This document shows, piece by piece, positions 18,023 through 26,081 of a stretch of 64,000 nt of DNA (its first letter is position 1; the number at the start of each line of letters is the position of its first letter). The stretch comes from Hyphomicrobium denitrificans ATCC 51888 (lineage in GTDB: Bacteria > Pseudomonadota > Alphaproteobacteria > Rhizobiales > Hyphomicrobiaceae). The DNA lies in NCBI RefSeq assembly GCF_000143145.1, contig NC_014313.1, positions 2,046,001 to 2,110,000 on the forward strand, written 5' to 3'. The notes beneath the pieces were generated by a model. It saw only the letters and a program-made list of their open reading frames with translations, ran no database searches and was not told the DNA's origin. The translations under genes were made by a program, and so were the position numbers.

Positions 18023-19057
18023 CTACAAACGTTTCTTCTTGGGCTTTTCCGTCGCTGCGAACGCAATTGCGAGATCGCTGAGATCGGCGGGCAATTCACT
18101 GGAAAATTTGAGCTTTTTCAGGCTGGTCGGATGCTCGAACTCCAGTGTTTCGGCATGCAGAGCCTGGCGCGACAGCTCTGAAGCCGCCGCACGCGCCGCT
18201 TCCTTCAAAGATGCGAGCCGCGTCCGGAAACCACTGCCGTAGACCGCATCCCCCAAAACGGGATGTCCGATATGCGCGAGATGCACACGGATCTGATGCG
18301 TACGTCCGGTTTCGAGCACCAGCCGGACGAGCGAGACGTCGCCCGTCGAGCGTTCTCCCGGAAAGACTTGGAGGACTTCATAATGAGTCGTCGCGGAACG
18401 TCCCGCCTCGCCGCGCACGACCGCGATTTTCGTGCGGTTGGCCTGGCTGCGGCCGAGACGTGCGCTGATCGTTCCTTTCGGAAGCGGCAGCCGCCCCCAG
18501 ACGAACGCGAGATAGCTCCGGAACAGCCGGCCGTCGCGGCCGTGGCTCTTGAACTGGTCCGCAAGCCCTTGATGCGCGGCATCCGTCTTCGCCACGACGA
18601 GCAGTCCGGACGTGTCTTTATCGAGCCGGTGGACGATGCCGGGCCGCTTGACGCCTCCGATCCCGGAGAGGCTGTCACCGCAATGCGCGATCAGCGCATT
18701 GACCAGCGTCCCTGAGGCATGGCCGGCCGCCGGGTGCACGACAAGCCCTGTGGGTTTGTCGATGACGATGAGGTCCGCATCTTCATAGACGATCGACAGC
18801 GGCAGGGTCTCTCCAGCGACATCCGGTTCGCTCGCAGGCGGCAGTTCGACCCTATAGGTGATGCCCGGTTTGACCGGCGTGCGCGCCTCTCGTATCGTTC
18901 CGCCGTCGCTGACGTAGCCGTCGCGAATCAGCGCTTGGATGCGGGCTCGGCTCAGATCTTCGATCTTTTGCGCCAGCCAGCGATCGAGGCGCTGACCGGC
19001 GTCCTCTGCGGCGGCAGTCAGCTCGATCGCGTCATGGGATTTCGTAGTATCTGGCAC
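18023..19057 (-). CDS. rluD: RluA-family pseudouridine synthase (RluD type)
   Basis: Converts uridine to pseudouridine in 23S rRNA. An N-terminal S4 RNA-binding domain (GQRLDRWLAQKIEDLSRARIQALI) precedes the catalytic domain with HRLDKDTSGLLVV, containing the essential Asp, and the conserved GRTHQIRVHLAHIGHPVLGD. The frame is open to 19138, but that would run into the divergent gene at 19094, so I place the start at the GTG at 19057 (344 residues). RluD, RluC and RluA are close relatives; RluD is favoured by length and S4 domain. Confidence 0.9.
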   Translation of the reverse strand: MPDTTKSHDAIELTAAAEDAGQRLDRWLAQKIEDLSRARIQALIRDGYVSDGGTIREARTPVKPGITYRVELPPASEPDVAGETLPLSIVYEDADLIVIDKPTGLVVHPAAGHASGTLVNALIAHCGDSLSGIGGVKRPGIVHRLDKDTSGLLVVAKTDAAHQGLADQFKSHGRDGRLFRSYLAFVWGRLPLPKGTISARLGRSQANRTKIAVVRGEAGRSATTHYEVLQVFPGERSTGDVSLVRLVLETGRTHQIRVHLAHIGHPVLGDAVYGSGFRTRLASLKEAARAAASELSRQALHAETLEFEHPTSLKKLKFSSELPADLSDLAIAFAATEKPKKKRL

Positions 19058-19093
19058 GATCAGGAACGGTGAAAAGAAAGAAGCACGATCAGA

Positions 19094-19468
19094 ATGAGCA
19101 ACGGTGAGCCGACCTCGTCGGAAGTGATGCGCGAACACAAGCTGCAGCGCAACCTCAAGATCGTCGTCCTTGGTTTAGGGGCGTTGATCCTCATGGGCCT
19201 CGGCGCCGTCATCGTGAAAGTGATCGGGCTGTCGACATCGGCACCGGCAGGGCAAGGAATTCCGAGCATCAGCGCCGCCTGGCGGACCACCGGCGAGGTG
19301 ACGCTCGAAGTTCCGAAGGGCTCTAAAGTTGTATCGATCTCGCTTTCCGGCAATCGGCTCGCTATCCATCATGACGGCCCTGAAGGGACCGACATCACGA
19401 TCATCGACCTCAATACAGGCCGCCGGGTCGTCGATGTAAAGCCGGTTGAGGCGCTGCCGAAAAACTAG
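19094..19468 (+). CDS. Small conserved membrane protein, function unknown
   Basis: 124 residues with one transmembrane helix (about 23-45, LKIVVLGLGALILMGLGAVIVKVIGL) and a periplasmic C-terminal domain of beta character (GSKVVSISLSGNRLAIHH; DITIIDLNTGRRV) that resembles a fragment of a beta-propeller blade. I associate this arrangement, divergent from an rluD homologue, with a conserved alphaproteobacterial family of unknown function (DUF6476-like), but cannot confirm the number. The short gap to rluD means the two promoters overlap. Confidence 0.75.
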   Translation: MSNGEPTSSEVMREHKLQRNLKIVVLGLGALILMGLGAVIVKVIGLSTSAPAGQGIPSISAAWRTTGEVTLEVPKGSKVVSISLSGNRLAIHHDGPEGTDITIIDLNTGRRVVDVKPVEALPKN

Positions 19469-19627
19469 CCCGTCGGCCGCACGCACTGATTAATTCCGGC
19501 TTGGCCGCCAACGGCACTGATGCTGGCACTGATGCTGTCCGGTACCGGTTTCGGCTTGCGCGTCTTCGACGCTGTTTTCGGGGTTGATCGAACGGCACCG
19601 ACCGACTACACGTCTGGGCTTGCGCCG

Positions 19628-19703
19628 GCCCCGTTCGTCTAGTGGCCCAGGACACCCGCCTCTCACGTGGGCAACAGGGGTTCGAGTCCCCTACGGGGCG
19701 CCA
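19628..19703 (+). tRNA. tRNA-Glu (anticodon CTC)
   Basis: A full cloverleaf can be drawn by hand: acceptor GCCCCGT with ACGGGGC, D stem GTCT/GGAC, anticodon stem CCCGC/GTGGG with loop CTCTCAC (anticodon CTC, reading GAG), T arm AGGGG-TTCGAGT-CCCCT, discriminator G and encoded CCA. The 3' half lies immediately upstream of an integrase remnant, making this a likely island insertion site. Confidence 0.96.
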
Positions 19704-19781
19704 ATTTAAGCTAAGCCATTGGTTTTATAGAAGCCCATTGAAAACAATGGCTTTCTTACTCGATTGCTCCAAGATCTTACC

Positions 19782-20067
19782 GTGAGTTCCGAAGTCGCAT
19801 TCGACAGAATTGCGACACCGGAGACATCGCCCTCTCATTCAGATGCGCGAGCACCCACCCTTCATTCCGCAGAGAACGCGTCAATACTCGTCGAAAGATA
19901 CATTGAGACGACCGCTCGTGAGCGTGAGTAGGCCCACCAAAGCCGAGATACGCAAACGCGCCGAGCTACGTGAATTTCTAGAGGTTTGTGGCGACCAGCC
20001 GATTAGTGCTTATCGACAGGAAGACGTGTCAAACGACGACTTGCGTCTCATCCCTAAGACTATCTGA
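19782..20067 (+). pseudogene. Tyrosine recombinase (integrase) N-terminal remnant
   Basis: Two overlapping frames together read like the start of a phage-type integrase. From the GTG at 19782 the first frame ends ...ASILVERYIETTARE at a TAG at 19929; the next frame continues RPTKAEIRKRAELREFLEVCGD/QPISAYRQEDV, the pattern of a core-binding (SAM-like) domain. It then stops after about 30 more residues, so the catalytic domain is gone. One frameshift plus truncation makes it dead. Its position 80 bases after the tRNA-Glu 3' end is the usual one for an integrase of a tRNA-targeting island. Identification rests on motif pattern only. Confidence 0.6.
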
Positions 20068-20152
20068 AGCGAAGTGTAGGAGCGCACGAACCGAGATCCA
20101 GCAGTAAACTAGATCTCGGCTAAGAAGGCAGTTGGGTGATGACAAGCCTATC

Positions 20153-20557
20153 TCAATAACAGACCCAAACGTAGAATCCGTCAGGTGTGAGCCGCCAACA
20201 TGAGCCAACACCGTATGCCCACCATCTGCCACGCCAGTAGCGCCGAACGTGACCATAGTAGATCCCGCCGTAGTAGCGACGGCCAACTACCCAGTTCCTT
20301 CTGACATTCCTACGGACGACGTTCCTTCGCACATTCCGATGAACGACATTCCTGCGGACGTTCCGCCGAACAGCTGAATTGCGATAGACTCCGCCACGAT
20401 TGAACGACCCACGGTGCACGCGGGCGAAGCCGCCGCCACCGAATCCGCCGCCGCGAAAGCCTCCACCCCGCCTGGCGTCTGCATGGGAGAGAAGGGCAGT
20501 AAAGCCTATCAAAATGGAGAAAAGAAATACCAAGCTCAGCTTTAGACTAGGCTTCAT
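20153..20557 (-). CDS. Secreted Gly/Arg-rich repeat protein
   Basis: 134 residues from the ATG at 20557, with a signal peptide (MKPSLKLSLVFLFSILIGFTALLSHADA). The mature part starts with a Gly/Phe-rich run (RGGGFRGGGFGGGGFARV), then several copies of a 4-residue RRNV unit, then an aromatic tail (GRRYYGGIYYGHVRRYW, WWAYGVGSCW). Proteins with this Gly-rich start and Tyr/Trp/Cys tail are common as small secreted proteins in Hyphomicrobiales, with no known function. The strong positive charge suggests binding to polyanions; that is inference only. Confidence 0.72.
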   Translation of the reverse strand: MKPSLKLSLVFLFSILIGFTALLSHADARRGGGFRGGGFGGGGFARVHRGSFNRGGVYRNSAVRRNVRRNVVHRNVRRNVVRRNVRRNWVVGRRYYGGIYYGHVRRYWRGRWWAYGVGSCWRLTPDGFYVWVCY

Positions 20558-20960
20558 GACGCACAACTCCTGAACTCATCAACAATGACTTGCTGCCAAG
20601 AAGTGCAATTAAACGTTGGCCGAATGATTGGCCGAGGGTGAGTAAACCAAAATAGAGTATGCCTTTTTCGACCGGCAGTCATCGTCTTAATGACCCTTGC
20701 AATGGAAACGCGTGCCCAGGTGATTTTGAAAACTACAATCCTACTTGGGCGAACACGGCCGGAAAAATCGGCGACGGTTACCCGCTAATATACAAATTAT
20801 ATTCCGAGCTCTCGCCATAATGCGCTACATTACTCTTGATCGTGATTTAATTTACCAACACGAGCAAGTGCTTTGACGCGACGACGTATTCGTTTGACTG
20901 GCTGATGCTGGCGGCAAAGAGTGCCAGCGTCGGGTATTTGGTTTCCAGCGTGAGGCTGAA
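20558..20960. other. A/T-rich intergenic region
   Basis: About 400 bases between divergent genes at the left part of the putative island. It contains A/T-rich promoter-like stretches. No gene, RNA or clear operator was seen. Confidence 0.4.
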
Positions 20961-21746
20961 ATGAAATCAATCAGCTCATTTTCGAAAGCGTATTTGATCC
21001 CGCTTATTCCTCTTCTGTTTTTGTATGCACTTTGCGCGGGCACATGCTTCGCGGCAAATGGGCTGCCCCAGGCGGGGGATAAGACGGCGGCAGACGATAC
21101 GCGTGACGTGTTCGCTCGTTTGGAAGATTATCTAAAAAATAACTCGATCCAGTTCACCACATCGTATGACGCACAAAATATTTCACTTGGTTCCTCTCGG
21201 GGCACAGCTCACTTCTATGTCGAACGCCCGAACTTATTGCGCATTGAACTTTCCGGTGACGGTTTCTCCTATTTGATGACGTCCGACGGAAAAGTCTTCA
21301 CCATCTACGATGAGAAAAAGAAGAAGTACGCGCAGCGGCCTGCAACTGAACGACCGATTGAAGCCGTGAACTTATTTACCGGACTAGCCGCATTCCAAGC
21401 GCGGGTCCTCCAATTTCTCGGGGTGATTGGTGACGTTGCACGCGGTGACAGCGATCTGAAAGTCACAAAGACGGGCGTCGATCGCATTGGTGGATTGTCT
21501 TGCGTCCGATACGACATGCAATACACGTCCCAAGCCGATTCGGATAAATGGACAGCCTGGCTTCGGGAAGATGGTGTGCCGCTTCCGTGCAAGACCCTCA
21601 TCCGGAGTTCCGATGAAGGTAGCCAGCAAACCAATGGCTACAATTGGGAAGAAGCAGTTCCGAAATCCGAAAAGTACACTTTTACCCCACCGAGCGGGAG
21701 TACGGAGGTCGAAATCAACGAGCTAGCTCTGCGACCACTCCAATAA
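20961..21746 (+). CDS. DUF2092-family periplasmic protein
   Basis: Secreted 261-residue protein with a signal peptide ending around CFAANG. The body follows the DUF2092 pattern, a LolA/LolB-like lipoprotein-carrier fold: LEDYLKNNSIQFTTSYDAQN, then HFYVERPNLLRIELSGDG, FTIYDEKKKKYAQRPA and later RYDMQYTSQADSDKWTAWLRED. Many DUF2092 genes sit in stress or envelope clusters, but no substrate is established. The gene is preceded by about 400 A/T-rich bases and followed by convergent ppk2. Confidence 0.8.
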   Translation: MKSISSFSKAYLIPLIPLLFLYALCAGTCFAANGLPQAGDKTAADDTRDVFARLEDYLKNNSIQFTTSYDAQNISLGSSRGTAHFYVERPNLLRIELSGDGFSYLMTSDGKVFTIYDEKKKKYAQRPATERPIEAVNLFTGLAAFQARVLQFLGVIGDVARGDSDLKVTKTGVDRIGGLSCVRYDMQYTSQADSDKWTAWLREDGVPLPCKTLIRSSDEGSQQTNGYNWEEAVPKSEKYTFTPPSGSTEVEINELALRPLQ

Positions 21747-21773
21747 AATGTCGTCTCCCGGGTGCGTCGGTCC

Positions 21774-22601
21774 TTAGTGCGGTTCGGGAATAAATTTGAA
21801 TGAGTGTGTTTCGCGTTCAGAAATGGATGCAACATGCCGCTTCGGAAGTTTGACCTTCTCGCGCTTTATCTCCGTATAAGGAATGCGACTAAGAAGATGC
21901 TCTATTATATTTAACCGTGCCTTTCTTTTATCATCGGACCGCGCGACGTACCAAGGTGCCCAAGGGGTGTCTGTCGCTGCAAACATTTCATCCCGGGCTC
22001 GTGAATACTCATCCCAACGGGTGTAGGATTTCAGATCCATCTTTGAGAGCTTCCAGATTTTTCGACCATCATCAATGCGCGCCTCAAGCCGGCGCGTTTG
22101 TTCATCGGGACTGACTTCCAACCAGTACTTAATCAGGATAACTCCAGAGTCGATGATCGCCTTCTCGACATCGGGCACGATCTTCAAAAATCTCTCGGCC
22201 TGCTTCTCCGAGCAGAATTCCATTACGCGCTCAACACCTGCGCGATTGTACCAACTGCGATCGAAAATTACGATTTCTCCGCCCGCTGGCAGGTGTGGAA
22301 GATAGCGCTGAATGTACATTTGAGATTGTTCCCGCTCGGTTGGAGCTGGAAGCGCAACCACCCTGAAAATTCGCGGACTTACTCGTGCTGTGATAGCTTT
22401 GATGGTTCCACCTTTACCGGCGCCATCGCGTCCTTCGAATATGATGCAAATTTTCTTTCCTGCGTGCCGCACCCATTCCTGGAGCTTGACGAGTTCCACG
22501 TGAAGACGCTTGAGCTCGCGCTCATAGTCCTTGCGTTTAAGCTTTTTTTCGGAAGGAGATTCTTCATCAAGCTGCGCGTCAACGCTTTTACCTTTTTCCA
22601 T
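21774..22601 (-). CDS. ppk2: Polyphosphate kinase 2 family protein
   Basis: Transfers phosphate between polyphosphate and nucleotides. From the ATG at 22601 the product is 275 residues; a longer frame starts at a TTG at 22658. The P-loop GRDGAGKGGTIKAI, the Walker B-like block IFDRSWYNRAGVE and the later WKLSKMDLKSYTRWDEY with lid arginines are complete, so the enzyme should be active. Length and motifs fit the single-domain PPK2 class; preference for ADP versus GDP cannot be read here. Known PPK2 proteins serve energy reserve and stress survival, in line with the neighbouring UspA and low-oxygen genes. Confidence 0.92.
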   Translation of the reverse strand: MEKGKSVDAQLDEESPSEKKLKRKDYERELKRLHVELVKLQEWVRHAGKKICIIFEGRDGAGKGGTIKAITARVSPRIFRVVALPAPTEREQSQMYIQRYLPHLPAGGEIVIFDRSWYNRAGVERVMEFCSEKQAERFLKIVPDVEKAIIDSGVILIKYWLEVSPDEQTRRLEARIDDGRKIWKLSKMDLKSYTRWDEYSRARDEMFAATDTPWAPWYVARSDDKRKARLNIIEHLLSRIPYTEIKREKVKLPKRHVASISERETHSFKFIPEPH

Positions 22602-22750
22602 TGTCGATCCCAGTCTGGCTGAGTTCTTTAAAATCGCGAATTTAAAGTACCGAATCAATTTCGGCTATATGAGCCGCAAAGAATGTATCCGACGCTTAAC
22701 GTATATGATTTTCTATATCGCATTGAGGCGAGTACCGACAGCCGATTATT

Positions 22751-23812
22751 TCAGGCTCGCGGAGTAAGAAAGAAGGCGAGACCGAGGATCAGGTAAACAG
22801 CGAGAAGTTGAACGCCCTTTAGCCAGTTCGACCGCCCATCGCTTGCGATCTGGCCTGTAATGAGGACTGCGACGAACACCGCGAGGATCAATCCCTTTCC
22901 GAAAAGAAGGTCCATGGGCTCGGGCCCAATAATTAAACTTGCCAGGACGAGTAAAGGGGCAACGAACAACGCCACCTGAATGCTCGATCCGATCGCGATC
23001 GATAAGCTGAGATCCATTCGGTTCTTTATCGCCGCCGTGATGGCGGAGGCATGTTCGGCGGCGTTACCAAGAATCGCGATTACAAATACGCCGATGAAAA
23101 TATCGCTGAGGTCGAGTGCCTGAGCCGTCGGTTCAATTGTGCCGACGAGAATTTCACTTAACCACGCAATCGCCGACGTGCATATCGCGAGCACGGCGAT
23201 GGACCATGAGAGTGACCAAGGTTGCGAGCTTGTTTCATCGTCTGGCAGGTTGACGCCGCAAAAAAATGATGGGTGCGTCCAGAGCGAAAATAGAAGAAAC
23301 ATGCAGTAGACGACCAAAAGCACCAACGAAATCGAGATGCTGAGGGATTTCTCGCCGCCTGCGTATAGCTCTCCCACGAGGCCATGGTAGGCGGCGGGAA
23401 TGATGAGCGCGATCGCTGCCAGAGTCAGCATTGTTGCCTGCGCTCGAGCGCCTGCCAAGTTAAAGTGCTGTTCCGGATATCGCATTCCCCCGGCTAGCAT
23501 GGCAGCGCCAAGGACCAGAAGGATATTTCCAACGATCGAGCCCACAATCGTGGCTTTCACAACGTCATAGAGGCCGGCACGAAGAGCTGCGAGTGCAATG
23601 ATAAGTTCTGCGGCATTGCCGAAAGTTGCGTTGAGAAGGCCTCCTATGCCTTCGCCCGACCGGTCTGCCAATTGCTCGGTTGCCCGCCCGAGCCACGCAG
23701 CTAACGGTAAAATGCCGATGGCCGCTGTTATGAAAACAAGTTCATACCGTCCTGGCGCGAAATGATGGAGGACGATCGCGATCGGCACAAAGGCTAGGAA
23801 CCAGTTCAACAT
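22751..23812 (-). CDS. CAX-family calcium/proton exchanger
   Basis: Inner-membrane Ca2+(cation)/H+ antiporter of 353 residues with about eleven hydrophobic segments. Both alpha-repeat signatures are present: [16 protein letters not shown] (about 60-75) and [17 protein letters not shown] (about 245-262), with the conserved Glu in each. It starts 15 bases after the SulP gene stop, so the two form an operon. Cation specificity (Ca2+, Mn2+ or Na+) is not decided by sequence. Confidence 0.92.
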   Translation of the reverse strand: MLNWFLAFVPIAIVLHHFAPGRYELVFITAAIGILPLAAWLGRATEQLADRSGEGIGGLLNATFGNAAELIIALAALRAGLYDVVKATIVGSIVGNILLVLGAAMLAGGMRYPEQHFNLAGARAQATMLTLAAIALIIPAAYHGLVGELYAGGEKSLSISISLVLLVVYCMFLLFSLWTHPSFFCGVNLPDDETSSQPWSLSWSIAVLAICTSAIAWLSEILVGTIEPTAQALDLSDIFIGVFVIAILGNAAEHASAITAAIKNRMDLSLSIAIGSSIQVALFVAPLLVLASLIIGPEPMDLLFGKGLILAVFVAVLITGQIASDGRSNWLKGVQLLAVYLILGLAFFLTPRA

Positions 23813-23827
23813 CGCATGTTCTATCGC

Positions 23828-25624
23828 TCAGGATGCGGACGGGTGTTTGTCTTCCCAATCAACCCAATCTACGGGATGCAACGTGAGATATGCCCTCACA
23901 GCTGCTCCAATTGTTGGATAGAAGGATTGCTCTCCGAACTGCGTGAACAATCCAAAACGCTTCAACTTGTCTTTGACGGGGTCTTTCAATTCGGCAAACG
24001 AAAGTTTGATACCGGCTTCTCTTAGAGTTTTTTCAAGTTCAGAGAGAACATCGGCCGCTGTGACGTCCACGCTTGTCACGGGCTCAGCCGTTACAACAAC
24101 CCAATGCACGGGTGTCGGCGAATTCTCGACAGCGCCAATGACGCGTGCCTGAAACAGTTCTGCGTTGGCGAAAAAAAGTGGGGCATCCCAACGGAAGAGA
24201 ACAAGTCCCGGGATGAGACGAGCCTGCGGGTAGCGGCTGACATCGTGATAGCCGCTTATCCCGTTAGCCCGGCCAAGGATAGCGGAGTGGGGCCTCCATC
24301 CGTCCCAAAGAAATTCTATAACGGCGATGATCACTGCGAATGCGATCCCGGGTATTGCGCCGAACGTGGCAACGCCGGCGAAGCACAACATCGAAAGCCA
24401 GAATTCCCATCGCTGCATTTTATAGATGCGGATCAGATCCTGGATCTCGACCAGTCCAATAGCCGAGGCAATAACAACGGCAGCGAGAGCGCTCGTAGGC
24501 AGATTTTGCAGGAGATTGGGAGCAGCGATAATGAGAAGTGCAACCGCCAGCGCACCAACAACGCCGGTCAATTGAGTTTTAGCTCCGGCCGCTTCGGCGA
24601 CGGGAGTACGCGACGAACTGCTGCTGATTGGGAAGCCTTGAAAAAAACCGGCGGCAAGATTGGCTACGCCAAGGCCGACCAGCTCCTGGTTAGGGTCGAC
24701 ATATGTTCGCGTGCGCGCGGCGTAGGCGCGAGAAAGAACGCTCGTATCGGCAAATGAGATGAGCGCGACGGCCAGGCCACCTGATAGAACTGTCGTAACA
24801 TCTGCGAGATTGATCCAGGGAACATCGAATGAGGGTAAGCCTTGCGGGAGTGACCCGAGAACCGACACGCCTGCACTCTTGCTCAACCCAAAAATTCCGA
24901 CGATCGCGGTTGCTCCTGCGACAGCAATTAGCAGGCCGGGCACCTTACTTCGCTTCAGCGCGAAGATCGTGAGCAGCGCTCCGGCACCTATCAAGAACGC
25001 AGTCCAATTCACTCGCCCGCCGATTATGCCTTTCATGATCGACCCCAGATCACGGAGAGGACCGTGACTTTCAAAGGAAAAACCGAGAAGTTTTGGTACT
25101 TGGCTCAGTAAAACCGTTAGGGCGATACCGTTCATGTAGCCGTAGCGTATGGGCTTGGAGAGGAGTTCGGTTACAAAGCCCAGTTTGATCAATCCTGCTC
25201 CGATGCAGACGACGCCTGAGACGATTGCCATTGCGCTGGCGAGTGCGATCGCGCGAAGTGGATCTCCGCCCGACAAAGGAAGAACAACCGCAAGAATAAC
25301 AGCGGCGAGTGATGAATCCGGGCCTAGAACGAGAATTCGGCTCGGGCCAAAAAGAGCGTACGCCAATAGCGGGATGATCGTTGCGTAGAGCCCATATATG
25401 CCTGGCACGCCGGATGCGACCGCATAGGCAATCCCGACAGGAACGAGCATCGTAGCAAGAACGAACCCAGCGACGATGTCGTGTTTGAGCCAAACCGGTC
25501 GATATTGGCGCAATATCCGTAGACCCGGCAGCCAGCGGCTAAAGCCCGACCGGTCACCTGTTGATTGCGGTGGCAGGAGTTGGCTTTGCTTAGATGTAGG
25601 CGAAGCGGCGGGGTTAGTGGCCAT
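23828..25624 (-). CDS. SulP-family inorganic anion transporter with STAS domain
   Basis: 598-residue SLC26/SulP permease. The transmembrane core has the usual opening (VAGFVLATMLVPVGIAYAVASGVPGIYGLYATIIP) and about 12-14 membrane segments; the C-terminal cytosolic STAS domain (about 460-580) is recognised by WVVVTAEPVTSVDVTAADVL. Substrates in the family include sulfate, bicarbonate and dicarboxylates; no carbonic anhydrase or sulfate gene is adjacent to settle this. It heads a two-gene operon with the CAX exchanger. Confidence 0.93.
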   Translation of the reverse strand: MATNPAASPTSKQSQLLPPQSTGDRSGFSRWLPGLRILRQYRPVWLKHDIVAGFVLATMLVPVGIAYAVASGVPGIYGLYATIIPLLAYALFGPSRILVLGPDSSLAAVILAVVLPLSGGDPLRAIALASAMAIVSGVVCIGAGLIKLGFVTELLSKPIRYGYMNGIALTVLLSQVPKLLGFSFESHGPLRDLGSIMKGIIGGRVNWTAFLIGAGALLTIFALKRSKVPGLLIAVAGATAIVGIFGLSKSAGVSVLGSLPQGLPSFDVPWINLADVTTVLSGGLAVALISFADTSVLSRAYAARTRTYVDPNQELVGLGVANLAAGFFQGFPISSSSSRTPVAEAAGAKTQLTGVVGALAVALLIIAAPNLLQNLPTSALAAVVIASAIGLVEIQDLIRIYKMQRWEFWLSMLCFAGVATFGAIPGIAFAVIIAVIEFLWDGWRPHSAILGRANGISGYHDVSRYPQARLIPGLVLFRWDAPLFFANAELFQARVIGAVENSPTPVHWVVVTAEPVTSVDVTAADVLSELEKTLREAGIKLSFAELKDPVKDKLKRFGLFTQFGEQSFYPTIGAAVRAYLTLHPVDWVDWEDKHPSAS

Positions 25625-26081
25625 GCGATTAAACCATCAGCAGACCCGGATATCCGAGCGACCTCGGTCCAGGGGCCCACTCTCACAATGATCCGACGTG
25701 CCATCGACGGCAATAGATTTATAAATTGAGATGAGCATCCACCGGATCACGCCATAGGTATCCCGTCGATCATCAAGCAGACGACGACAGCATTAATGAA
25801 TTGGATCACGTCGCGTGGACGCTGGATCAAAATTCAATTTTAAAGTCGGATGTCTTGGCGCAGCAATGCAACGCAACGTCTGCGGAATCTCAATCGTCGG
25901 AATGACTTCGGGTGGCGACGAACTTTGTTCACCAAAGGGCCGAACCCTAGAATGAGACGTATTACTGTGTTCGCGCCTAAAACCTTGGATCGAACCCGTC
26001 ACGATTCCTCTCTTGATTTTAAGCAATCTCGGCATATGCTGACGCATATTGATATGCATGCTGATTTTTTGAGTAGCGCAT
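25625..26081. other. Divergent promoter region between SulP and DUF3141 operons
   Basis: 457 A/T-rich bases without a gene. The right end carries the FixK/FNR-type box described separately, followed by short overlapping repeats of the type GCATAT/ATATGC (26031-26061). Nothing else identifiable. Confidence 0.5.
26013..26026 (+). promoter_or_regulatory. FixK/FNR-type box upstream of DUF3141 operon
   Basis: TTGATTTTAAGCAA fits the FixK consensus TTG(A/C)-N6-(T/G)CAA exactly and the FNR consensus with one mismatch. Its centre is 62 bases before the ATG at 26082; a class II start site about 41 bases downstream would fall near 26061, leaving a short leader. Confidence 0.6.

Noticed and set aside
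20287..20484. Short repeated DNA units that look CRISPR-like
   Set aside because: They are the RRNV codons of a coding repeat; units are 12 bases and there are no spacers.
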